Positions 42,868 to 50,900 of a stretch of DNA of 64,000 nt are shown here, piece after piece. Position 1 is the first letter of the stretch. The number at the start of each line of letters is the position of its first letter. The notes under the pieces were generated by a model. It was not told where the DNA came from. It saw only the letters and a list, made by a program, of their open reading frames with translations, and did no database searches. The stretch spans positions 124,001 through 188,000 of the forward strand of contig CACMIH010000003.1 in NCBI GenBank assembly GCA_902613755.1, given 5' to 3'. A program made the translations under genes and the position numbers. This DNA comes from an uncultured Pelagibacteraceae bacterium. GTDB taxonomy: Bacteria > Pseudomonadota > Alphaproteobacteria > Pelagibacterales > Pelagibacteraceae.

Positions 42868-42944
42868 TGGTGCGTCTGCTAGGATTTGAACCCAGAACCT
42901 CCTGGTCCGTAGCCAAGCGCTCTATCCAATTGAGCTACAGACGC
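42868..42944 (-). tRNA. tRNA-Arg (anticodon ACG)
   Basis: On the minus strand the acceptor arms GCGTCTG and CAGACGC pair, with discriminator A and encoded CCA. The D arm is TAGCTCAATTGGATAGAGC and the T arm contains GGTTCAAATCC. The anticodon stem CTTGG/CCAGG encloses CTACGGA, giving ACG, normally edited to ICG to read CGU, CGC and CGA. Confidence 0.95.
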
Positions 42945-42969
42945 TATTAATTAATTTTAAATTTAAAAC

Positions 42970-42975
42970 ATTATA
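42970..42975 (-). promoter_or_regulatory. Putative -10 of tRNA-Arg
   Basis: TATAAT on the minus strand lies 25 bases before the tRNA-Arg 5' end. A -35 is weak (TTTATT). Confidence 0.35.
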
Positions 42976-43131
42976 GTTTATTAATTTAATTTAATAAAAA
43001 AAATTTCTAATCGTAAAAATCAATAAATCAGTAATGGTTTAACCCACTAATACTTTTATTAAAGTTTCCAAAACATATATTTTCTATTTTTAGTTTTTTT
43101 TGAAAAATATACTTAAAGGAGAAGTGGGCTT

Positions 43132-43155
43132 ATGCGGCACTCTGTGCACATTTAA
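43132..43155 (+). other. Possible 7-codon leader peptide upstream of aceE
   Basis: The sequence after AAAGGAGAAGTGGGCTT reads M-R-H-S-V-H-I then TAA. The ribosome-binding-site quality is better than that of most genes in this window. It lies within the region of candidate structure, which would suit attenuation control, but it may be coincidental. Confidence 0.25.
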
Positions 43156-43315
43156 AATGATGTTATATTTCACCTAAATAAGCAAAAAAGCCAATGTTTT
43201 ATTTATTTAGTATTTATTGCTCAATAAAAACACAAGATTAATTAAAAAAATCTTATTAATGTGGTAAAAATAAAATTTATTAATGTTTTTTTGGGTATAT
43301 AAAACATTTTAAATA

Positions 43316-46300
43316 ATGAGCAAAAAATTACTTGTTCCTGACATTGGTGACTTTGAAAATGTTGAGGTTATAGAGATACTCGTAAAGGCTGGTGACCAAA
43401 TCAAAGAAAATGATCCAATAGTCACTATTGAAAGTGATAAATCTAGTGTTGAAATTCCATCAACAGTTGCTGGAAAAGTGGATAGTTTAGCAGTTAAAGT
43501 TGGTGATAAAGTTTCCAAAGGAGATTTGTTGCTTAATCTTACATCATCAATAAAAACATTTTCAGACAGCGATCTTCCAAAAGATACAGAAAATATAATT
43601 AAACAGGCAGAAGAAGCAATTGTTGAAAGAAAAGAGGAAAAAGTAGATACTTCTGAATCAGCAATAGAAAAAAAACAATCTACAATTCAAATCATTAATG
43701 GTTCTGATATCGATCCACTTGAAACTCAAGATTGGTTGGAGTCTTTATCTGCTGTAATTTCGAAAGATGGAAATCATAGAGCTCACTTTTTAATTAAAGA
43801 ACTAATTAATAAAGCATATCGTGAGGGAGCTAATATTCCTTATACTCAAAATACACCATATATAAATACAATACCTCCTGAGGCCGAAGTAAAGTCTAAT
43901 GGTGATCAAAATATTGAAAGAAGAATTAGATCTTTAATTAGATGGAATGCAGCAGCAATGGTAGTTCGTGCAAATAAAAAATATCCTGAGCTTGGTGGAC
44001 ACATTGGTACATTTGCATCTGCTGCAACATTATATGATGTTGGTATGAACCATTTTTGGAGAGCAAAAAATAATAAATTTGGAGGAGATTTAATTTATTT
44101 CCAAGGGCATAGTGCTCCAGGAATGTATGCAAGGGCATTTTTAGAAGGCAGATTAAATGAAAAACAATTAGATAGTTTTAGACAAGAGGTAAAGCCTGGA
44201 GGTTTATCGTCATATCCACACCCTTGGTTAATGCCAAAATTTTGGCAGTTCCCTACAGTATCAATGGGCTTAGGCCCTATGCTTGCTATCTATCAAGCTA
44301 GATACATGAAATATTTAATAAATAGAGGTTTGATTAAAGATGAAGGAAGAAAGGTGTGGGCTTTTTTAGGTGATGGCGAGATGGATGAACCTGAGTCAAT
44401 GGGAGCTATTGGACTAGCTGCGAGAGAAAATTTAGATAATTTAATATTTGTAATTAATTGTAATCTTCAAAGATTAGATGGTCCAGTAAGAGGTAATGGA
44501 AAAATTATTCAAGAGCTTGAGGGAAGTTTCAGAGGATCAGGTTGGAATGTGTTAAAAGTTATTTGGGGAACATATTGGGACTCATTGATAGCTAATGATA
44601 AAACTGGTTATTTAGTGAAAGCTATGAATGAGACAGTCGATGGTGAATATCAAGCAATGAAAGCTAGAGATGGAGCATATGTAAGGGAAAAATTTTTTGG
44701 GAAATACCCTGAAACACTAGAATTAGTATCAAGTATGTCAGATACAGATATTTGGAGACTTAATAGAGGTGGTCATGATCCTCACAAAGTTTTTGCTGCA
44801 TATGATAAAGCGACAAAACATCAGGGTAGTCCAACAGTGATAATTGCAAAAACTATTAAAGGTTATGGAATGGGAAAATCTGGTGAAAGTGTAAATACCA
44901 CTCATCAAACTAAAAAATTAGATGTTGATGATTTGATGTATTATAGGGATCGATTTGATGTTCCCTTAACAGATGAACAAGTGAGAAATATTGAATATTT
45001 TAGGCCTGACGAAAAATCTCCAGAAATAAAATACATAAAAGAAAGAAGAATTAAATTAGGTGGATATTTACCCGAACGTACGACTTTCGCCAAACCAATT
45101 AAAGCACCTTCAAAAGATATTTTCGATTTCATGAAAGTATCAACTGGTGAAAAAGAAATGTCTACCACTATGGCCTTAGTAAGGATGTTGACAAATTTAT
45201 TAAGAGATAAAAATATATCTCCTAGACTGGTACCTATTATTCCTGATGAAGCAAGAACTTTTGGTATGGAAGGTTTTTTCCAAAAAATTGGAATTTATGC
45301 TCATGAAGGACAAAAGTATGAACCTGAAGATGCAGCTCAATTAAGCTCTTATAGAGAAGATAAGAAAGGTCAAGTTTTAGAGGAAGGGATCAATGAAGCT
45401 GGTGCGATGTCTTCATGGATTGCTGCTGCCACAGCGTATACCAATCATGATATTGAAATGATTCCTATTTATATTTTTTATTCAATGTTTGGATTTCAAA
45501 GAGTAGGAGATCTGGCTTGGGCAGCTGGGGATAGTCAGGCCAGAGGATTTTTGGTTGGTGCAACAGCTGGAAGGACAACATTAGCTGGAGAAGGTTTACA
45601 ACACCAGGATGGGCACAGTCATTTGATCGCATCGACTATTCCAAATTGTGTTACTTACGATCCTACATTTCATTATGAACTGGCTGTGATTTTTCGAGAA
45701 GGCCTAAGAAGAATGCATGAGAAAAATGAGAATGTTTTTTATTATATTACTACAATGAATGAAAATTACTCACACCCAGAAATGCCAAAAGATAAAAATT
45801 GTGAGGAAGGCATTTTAAAGGGCATGTATAAAATAAAAGAATTTAACAAATATAAAAAAACTAAAATCCAACTTTTAGGATCAGGAACAATTTTAAGAGA
45901 AATGATGTCTGCTGCAGAGATTTTACAAAATGATTATCAAATTGACAGTGAGATATGGAGTGTAACAAGTTTTAATGAATTAAGAAAAGATGGAATGGAG
46001 GTAGAAAGATTTAATCTTTTGAATCCTGATAAAGAACCTAAAAAATCTTATGTTGAGCAATGCCTGGGCCAAACAGAGGGCCCAATTATGGCTGCATCTG
46101 ATTATATGAGAATGAATTCAGATCAAATCAGACCTTATACTAATAAAAGCTTTTATTCATTGGGAGCAGATGGTTTTGGAAGAAGTGATACAAGAAAAAA
46201 TTTAAGAAAATTTTTTGAGGTAGATAAAGAACATTTGGTTGCTTATGGTTTAAGTATTTTAGCAAAAGAACAGCTTATTACTTCCAAACATGCAAAAGAT

Positions 46301-46354
46301 GCAATGAAGAAGTATAATATTGATACCAACAAACCAATGCCAACAAAATTATAA
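43316..46354 (+). CDS. aceE: Pyruvate dehydrogenase E1 component with N-terminal lipoyl domain
   Basis: Thiamine-diphosphate enzyme that decarboxylates pyruvate. The body (about residue 127 to 1012) is the homodimeric AceE type: GHIGTFASAATLYDVG, the ThDP motif GDGEMDEPES through NCNLQRLDGPVRGNG, and AGEGLQHQDGHSHL. Unlike a normal 890-residue AceE it carries about 125 extra N-terminal residues: a complete lipoyl domain (1-78, lipoyl lysine at residue 42 in ESDKSSVEIPS) and a charged linker. The frame is continuous, so this is a real fusion. Many alphaproteobacteria use the unrelated two-subunit PdhA/PdhB E1. Its TAA overlaps the aceF ATG. Confidence 0.95.
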   Translation: MSKKLLVPDIGDFENVEVIEILVKAGDQIKENDPIVTIESDKSSVEIPSTVAGKVDSLAVKVGDKVSKGDLLLNLTSSIKTFSDSDLPKDTENIIKQAEEAIVERKEEKVDTSESAIEKKQSTIQIINGSDIDPLETQDWLESLSAVISKDGNHRAHFLIKELINKAYREGANIPYTQNTPYINTIPPEAEVKSNGDQNIERRIRSLIRWNAAAMVVRANKKYPELGGHIGTFASAATLYDVGMNHFWRAKNNKFGGDLIYFQGHSAPGMYARAFLEGRLNEKQLDSFRQEVKPGGLSSYPHPWLMPKFWQFPTVSMGLGPMLAIYQARYMKYLINRGLIKDEGRKVWAFLGDGEMDEPESMGAIGLAARENLDNLIFVINCNLQRLDGPVRGNGKIIQELEGSFRGSGWNVLKVIWGTYWDSLIANDKTGYLVKAMNETVDGEYQAMKARDGAYVREKFFGKYPETLELVSSMSDTDIWRLNRGGHDPHKVFAAYDKATKHQGSPTVIIAKTIKGYGMGKSGESVNTTHQTKKLDVDDLMYYRDRFDVPLTDEQVRNIEYFRPDEKSPEIKYIKERRIKLGGYLPERTTFAKPIKAPSKDIFDFMKVSTGEKEMSTTMALVRMLTNLLRDKNISPRLVPIIPDEARTFGMEGFFQKIGIYAHEGQKYEPEDAAQLSSYREDKKGQVLEEGINEAGAMSSWIAAATAYTNHDIEMIPIYIFYSMFGFQRVGDLAWAAGDSQARGFLVGATAGRTTLAGEGLQHQDGHSHLIASTIPNCVTYDPTFHYELAVIFREGLRRMHEKNENVFYYITTMNENYSHPEMPKDKNCEEGILKGMYKIKEFNKYKKTKIQLLGSGTILREMMSAAEILQNDYQIDSEIWSVTSFNELRKDGMEVERFNLLNPDKEPKKSYVEQCLGQTEGPIMAASDYMRMNSDQIRPYTNKSFYSLGADGFGRSDTRKNLRKFFEVDKEHLVAYGLSILAKEQLITSKHAKDAMKKYNIDTNKPMPTKL

Positions 46355-47616
46355 TGTCAGAAACTGAGATTAAAGTACCTAATATTGGAGATTTTAAAGA
46401 TGTTGAGGTTATTGAGGTATTAGTTACCAAAGGTCAATCAATTAAAAAAAATGATGCCCTAATAACAATTGAAAGTGATAAATCTAGCGTAGAAATACCA
46501 TCAAATTTAGAAGGTAAAATTAAAAATTTAAAAATAAAAGTAGGAGACAAAGTTTCTGAGGGCGACTTAATTTTAACTATAGATAGTACCTCTGAAGTTA
46601 AAAAGGAAGAGATTAAAGAGAAACCAGAAATTGAAAAAGAGTTAAAAAAAACTGAGGTAATAAAACCTGAAATCCAAGAAAAAACATTTTCTAAAAATAA
46701 TATTTCAGACATTTCGTCTGCAAGTCCAAAAGCTAGAAAATTTGCTAGAGAACTTGGTGTAGATATTAATCAAGTAGTGGGAAGTCAGAAAGATGGCAGA
46801 GTTGTTGAAGATGATATTAAAAAATTTGTTTCATCTAATTCAAAAAACAACGTTGTAGTAAAAGATAGTAAACCAGATAAAATTAAAAACGAATTTGAAC
46901 ATTCTGATTTTGGTGAAATAGAAATTAAAGACATACCAAGAGTAAAAAAATTATCATCTAAATATCTTACAAATTCATGGACAACAATTCCTCATGTTAC
47001 AAATCACGATGAAGCTGACATAACGGAGATCGAAAGTTTTAGAAGTTCATTAACAGATATGTATACTGGAGAAAAAATTAAAATTACACCTCTAGCATTT
47101 ATAATAAAGGCTTTAGTTGCATCTCTTAAGAAATTTCCTAGTTTTAATTCTTCTATCGATGAAATTGAGACTGGAAAAATGACTTTAAAAAAATATTACC
47201 ATATTGGGATAGCAGTTGATACGCCAAATGGATTAATGGTTCCAAAAATAAGAAATGCAAATAACAAAAAAATTTCTCTGATAAGCAAAGAATTAAAAGA
47301 GGTAAGCGAACTTTGTAGAAATTTAAAAATTGATAAAAAAGAATTGTTTGGTGGCTCGATGACGATTACGAGTTTAGGTGGTATAGGAGGTTCATTTTTC
47401 ACTCCTATAATTAATTATCCTGAAGTTGCTATATTAGGAGTAGGAAGATCAGAAAAAAAACAAATTTTTATAAATGGAAAGTTTCAAACTAGGACTATGC
47501 TTCCAATTTCTTTATCATATGATCACAGAATTATTGATGGTGCAGAAGCAGCTAGGTTTAATAATGATCTAAAAGAAAATTTAGGCAAAAATTTTGCTTA
47601 TAAACTAGCTGTCTAA
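46354..47616 (+). CDS. aceF: Pyruvate dehydrogenase E2, dihydrolipoamide acetyltransferase
   Basis: Transfers acetyl from lipoamide to CoA and forms the complex core. The 420-residue protein has one lipoyl domain (residues 1-78, Lys43 in ESDKSSVEIPS), a charged linker, a peripheral subunit-binding domain (SPKARKFARELGVDINQVVG, about 123-160) and the catalytic domain with SLSYDHRIIDGAEAARF. E. coli AceF has three lipoyl domains; here the second copy sits on E1 instead. The two lipoyl domains agree at about 45 of 69 aligned positions. No E3 (lpd) follows. Confidence 0.95.
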   Translation: MSETEIKVPNIGDFKDVEVIEVLVTKGQSIKKNDALITIESDKSSVEIPSNLEGKIKNLKIKVGDKVSEGDLILTIDSTSEVKKEEIKEKPEIEKELKKTEVIKPEIQEKTFSKNNISDISSASPKARKFARELGVDINQVVGSQKDGRVVEDDIKKFVSSNSKNNVVVKDSKPDKIKNEFEHSDFGEIEIKDIPRVKKLSSKYLTNSWTTIPHVTNHDEADITEIESFRSSLTDMYTGEKIKITPLAFIIKALVASLKKFPSFNSSIDEIETGKMTLKKYYHIGIAVDTPNGLMVPKIRNANNKKISLISKELKEVSELCRNLKIDKKELFGGSMTITSLGGIGGSFFTPIINYPEVAILGVGRSEKKQIFINGKFQTRTMLPISLSYDHRIIDGAEAARFNNDLKENLGKNFAYKLAV

Positions 47617-47622
47617 TTAAAA

Positions 47623-48516
47623 ATGAGTAAATCCATATCATTATTAAGTGCCTTATTGTGCACTTTTATTTGGGGGACAACTTTTATTGCCCAAGATACG
47701 GGCATGGATAATATTGGCCCTTTTACATTTAATGCTGTGAGGTTTTTTGTTGGTTTTCTAGCCATAATTCCACTTATGATTTTATTTGAATTAAAACATT
47801 TTAAATCAGAATTTAAATTAGATAAAAAAACTTTCATAATTTATTCATTATTAATTGGAATTTCTTTATTTTTAGGCTCAGCACTACAACAAGTTGCTTT
47901 GCTTTATACAGATGTTGCAAATGCTGCTTTTTTTACAATTTTTTATGTGCCAATGGTACCGATTATCATTTTTATGTTTGTTAAAAAATCAATGCATTGG
48001 AGTGTATGGCCTTCTGTAGTTCTATGTTTAATTGGAGGATATTTATTAACAAATTTTCATGATGCAACAGTAAGATTAGGAGATACTTTGGTTGTTCTTG
48101 GAGCTTTATTTTGGAGCACTCATATCATTTTTACTGGGATCATTATAACTAAATACAATCTTCCACTTACCCTAGGAGCTGCGCAGACTTTAATTGTGGC
48201 TATTTTTTCATTTATAATTGGAATTATTTATGAAGAATTTATTTTCAGCAATATTTTAATGGAAATTTATTCAATTTTATATGCAGGTATATTATCTGGT
48301 GGATTTGCATTTGTATTACAAATTTATGCACAGCGCAATATTACTCCAGCACCTGCAGCCATTATATTTTCACTTGAAGGAGTATTTGCTACGATAGCTG
48401 CTTGGATTATTTTAAATCAAATTCTAGATGTTAATAATCTGCTTGGATGTTTCTTTATTCTATGTGGAGTTCTTTTATCTCAATTGTTACCTTTAGTTAA
48501 AAAAAAATATATTTAA
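47623..48516 (+). CDS. EamA/DMT-superfamily permease
   Basis: A 297-residue inner-membrane protein with ten predicted helices in two EamA repeats. The first repeat has CTFIWGTTFIAQDTGM with RFFVGFLAIIPL; the second ends APAAIIFSLEGVFATIAAW. It probably exports a metabolite or amino acid, but the substrate is unknown. It starts 6 bases after aceF and may be co-transcribed. Its TAA shares four bases with the convergent uppP. Confidence 0.88.
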   Translation: MSKSISLLSALLCTFIWGTTFIAQDTGMDNIGPFTFNAVRFFVGFLAIIPLMILFELKHFKSEFKLDKKTFIIYSLLIGISLFLGSALQQVALLYTDVANAAFFTIFYVPMVPIIIFMFVKKSMHWSVWPSVVLCLIGGYLLTNFHDATVRLGDTLVVLGALFWSTHIIFTGIIITKYNLPLTLGAAQTLIVAIFSFIIGIIYEEFIFSNILMEIYSILYAGILSGGFAFVLQIYAQRNITPAPAAIIFSLEGVFATIAAWIILNQILDVNNLLGCFFILCGVLLSQLLPLVKKKYI

Positions 48517-49277
48517 TAAATTAAACTAAATAAAATCAAAGCAATTATTATTCTATAAATTACAAACGCATTCATTGAAAATTTATTTATATAAATTAAA
48601 AAGAATTTCACTGTCAGAAAAGAAAAAATAAAAGAAGATATAATTGCAATAACTATCAAGTAGTTAAATTCAATTGATTGCTCGAAAACATCTTTTAAGC
48701 TCAAGACACTAGCTCCAGCCAATGCTGGGATCGAAAGTAAAAAAGATATCTTACTTGAATCTACTCTATTAAATTTTAAAATTCTCGCAGCTGTTATAGT
48801 AATTCCTGCTCTACTCACTCCAGGTACAAGAGAGAAAATTTGGAAAATACCTATAAATATTATTGATTGAAAATTTAAATTTGAAGAAATTTTTTTATCA
48901 AATCGATTTTTGTCTGAAATGTATAAAATAATTGCAAATATTAATGTAGTCCATGCTATAATTTCTATGTTTCTTAACTGATAAATTAAACCTGTATTAT
49001 AAAGTAAATAGCCAACAATTATTAAAGGAATAGATCCGAGTATAATTAAACTTATAAGTCTTTTATTTTTTCTAGAATCCAATAGTTCATTTCTAAAAAA
49101 ATAAATTATTGCCATTAGAGATCCTAAATGAAGACTTATATCGATTAAAAGAGACCCGGACTTAAATTCATATAATGTAGAGACCAAAATTAAATGAGCA
49201 GAGGAGCTTATAGGCAGAAATTCAGATATTCCTTGAATTGCAGAGAGAATTAAAATTTCTATAATATTTTGAAACAT
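48513..49277 (-). CDS. uppP: Undecaprenyl-diphosphatase
   Basis: Recycles undecaprenyl diphosphate to the monophosphate carrier for peptidoglycan and surface glycans. The 254-residue polytopic protein has both signatures: GISEFLPISSSAHLIL near the N-terminus and PGVSRAGITITAARIL. The spacer on its 5' side is shared with the divergent gltD promoter region. Confidence 0.95.
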   Translation of the reverse strand: MFQNIIEILILSAIQGISEFLPISSSAHLILVSTLYEFKSGSLLIDISLHLGSLMAIIYFFRNELLDSRKNKRLISLIILGSIPLIIVGYLLYNTGLIYQLRNIEIIAWTTLIFAIILYISDKNRFDKKISSNLNFQSIIFIGIFQIFSLVPGVSRAGITITAARILKFNRVDSSKISFLLSIPALAGASVLSLKDVFEQSIEFNYLIVIAIISSFIFSFLTVKFFLIYINKFSMNAFVIYRIIIALILFSLIY

Positions 49278-49325
49278 TATTTCTTCGTAACTTATAAAGT
49301 ATTTATTTAAAACAATTCGATTTAA

Positions 49326-49340
49326 GCATAATAGCTATGC
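49326..49340. promoter_or_regulatory. Small palindrome between uppP and gltD
   Basis: GCATA-ATAGC-TATGC has 5-base arms. It lies 50 bases from the uppP start and 120 from gltD, so it could serve either promoter. Short enough to be chance. Confidence 0.3.
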
Positions 49341-49384
49341 AATAATTAAAAACTTGTTTATTAGCGGTAATAATTTAAAATTTA

Positions 49385-49403
49385 AGGTCAACATATATGA
49401 CCT
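49385..49403. promoter_or_regulatory. Operator-like palindrome upstream of gltD
   Basis: AGGTCA-ACATATA-TGACCT is a perfect inverted repeat with 6-base arms and a 7-base centre, ending 57 bases before the gltD ATG. A weaker related copy, AGGTA-TATTT-TGCCT, lies at 49430-49444. The spacing suits a dimeric regulator of glutamate synthase. Confidence 0.5.
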
Positions 49404-49460
49404 ATTTTATACTTTATATACATAAATCAAGGTATATTTTGCCTAAAATTAAATAATATT

Positions 49461-50900
49461 ATGCCAGATAAAATGCTAAAATTTGTTAAAATAGGTCAAC
49501 AAACTCCACCTAAAAGAGAAGTTGATACAAGAAAGAAAGATTTTAACGAAATTTATGACGAGTATATCAATGAAAAAGCCAAAGAACAGTCAAGTAGATG
49601 TTCGCAATGCGGAGTACCTTTTTGCCAAGTTCATTGTCCTTTAAGTAACAACATTCCAGATTGGCTTAAACTGACAGCTGAGGGAAGATTAAAAGAGGCG
49701 TATGAATTATCCCAAAGCACAAACAATATGCCTGAAGTGTGTGGCCGAATTTGCCCCCAAGATAGATTATGCGAGGGAAATTGTGTAATTGAACAGTCTG
49801 GTCATGGAACAGTAACTATTGGATCAGTAGAAAAATATATTACAGATAATGCTTGGGCTCAGGGCTGGGTTAAACCAATTAAGGTAACTAATGAAAAAAA
49901 TCAAAGCGTAGGAATTATAGGAGCAGGTCCTGCTGGATTAGCTGCTGCAGAACAATTAAGAAAAAATGGGTATAAAATTACTGTCTACGATAGATATGAT
50001 AGAGCAGGAGGATTATTAATTTATGGAATTCCAAATTTTAAATTAGAAAAAGAAGTTGTAGAGCGAAGAACAAAACTCTTAAAGGATGGAGGAATTGAAT
50101 TTGTTCAAAATTTTGAAGTTGGTAAGGATGCAAGCTTAGACCAATTGAGAAAAAAACACGATGCAATTTTAATTGCAACAGGAGTTTATAAAGCAAGAGA
50201 AGTAAACTTACCTGGTAATGATCTTGATAATATTTTTCCTGCAATGGATTTTTTAACAGCATCTAATAAAAAAGGTCTAGGAGATGATGTTGAGTTGTTT
50301 GATAAAGGAATTTTAAATGCAGAAGGTAAAGATATTGTTGTAATCGGTGGAGGTGATACAGCAATGGATTGTGTAAGAACTTCTATAAGGCAGAAGGCAA
50401 AATCTGTTAAATGTTTGTATAGAAGAGATAAAGAAAATATGCCAGGATCTGCTAGAGAAGTTGCAAATGCAGAAGAGGAAGGTGTTGAGTTTGTTTGGTT
50501 ATCAAGTCCTAAAGAATTTAAAGGTACAAATAAAGTAGAAAAAATAATTGTAGATCAAATTAAATTAGGTAACCCAGACGAGACAGGAAGAAAAAAGCCA
50601 CAAGTACAAGAAGGCTCAAGTTACGAAACAAAAGCAGATATGGTTATCAAAGCACTAGGTTTTGATCCTGAGGATTTACCAAATTTATTCGATAGTAATG
50701 AATTACAAGTAACAAAGTGGGGAACTATTAAAACAGATTTTGATACTATGGAAACAAATATAAAAGGGGTGTTTGCTGCTGGTGATATAGTTAGAGGAGC
50801 TTCATTAGTTGTTTGGGCGATAAAAGACGGAAGAGATGCAGCAGCTTCAATTAAAACTTATCTAGAGAGTAAATCTAAAGTGGAAAAAAGAGTGGCTTAA
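49461..50900 (+). CDS. gltD: Glutamate synthase small subunit
   Basis: NADPH-oxidising flavoprotein that feeds electrons to GltB. The 479-residue protein has the N-terminal cysteine cluster (CSQCGVPFCQVHCPL and CGRICPQDRLCEGNC), an FAD-binding motif GIIGAGPAGLAAAEQL, an NADPH motif IVVIGGGDTAMDCVRTS and the C-terminal GVFAAGDIVRGASLVVWAI. It precedes gltB, the reverse of the E. coli order, with a one-base stop/start overlap (TAATG). Confidence 0.97.
   Translation: MPDKMLKFVKIGQQTPPKREVDTRKKDFNEIYDEYINEKAKEQSSRCSQCGVPFCQVHCPLSNNIPDWLKLTAEGRLKEAYELSQSTNNMPEVCGRICPQDRLCEGNCVIEQSGHGTVTIGSVEKYITDNAWAQGWVKPIKVTNEKNQSVGIIGAGPAGLAAAEQLRKNGYKITVYDRYDRAGGLLIYGIPNFKLEKEVVERRTKLLKDGGIEFVQNFEVGKDASLDQLRKKHDAILIATGVYKAREVNLPGNDLDNIFPAMDFLTASNKKGLGDDVELFDKGILNAEGKDIVVIGGGDTAMDCVRTSIRQKAKSVKCLYRRDKENMPGSAREVANAEEEGVEFVWLSSPKEFKGTNKVEKIIVDQIKLGNPDETGRKKPQVQEGSSYETKADMVIKALGFDPEDLPNLFDSNELQVTKWGTIKTDFDTMETNIKGVFAAGDIVRGASLVVWAIKDGRDAAASIKTYLESKSKVEKRVA

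Larger units (their letters stand above)
42945..43315. other. 371-base region upstream of aceE
   Basis: The longest gene-free gap in the window. It has a likely tRNA-Arg -10 (TATAAT on the minus strand at 42970-42975); a small hairpin ACTTT/AAAGT (43052-43065); a possible long-range pairing CCCACT (43043-43048) with AGTGGG (43123-43128); and a 7-codon ORF at 43132 (ATGCGG to TAA) preceded by AAAGGAG. A TATATA box lies close to the aceE start. It may be a regulated leader; no known riboswitch was recognised. Confidence 0.45.

Noticed and set aside
42841..42868. Attachment site at the 3' end of tRNA-Arg
   Set aside because: No repeat of the tRNA 3' end and no integrase gene in the window.
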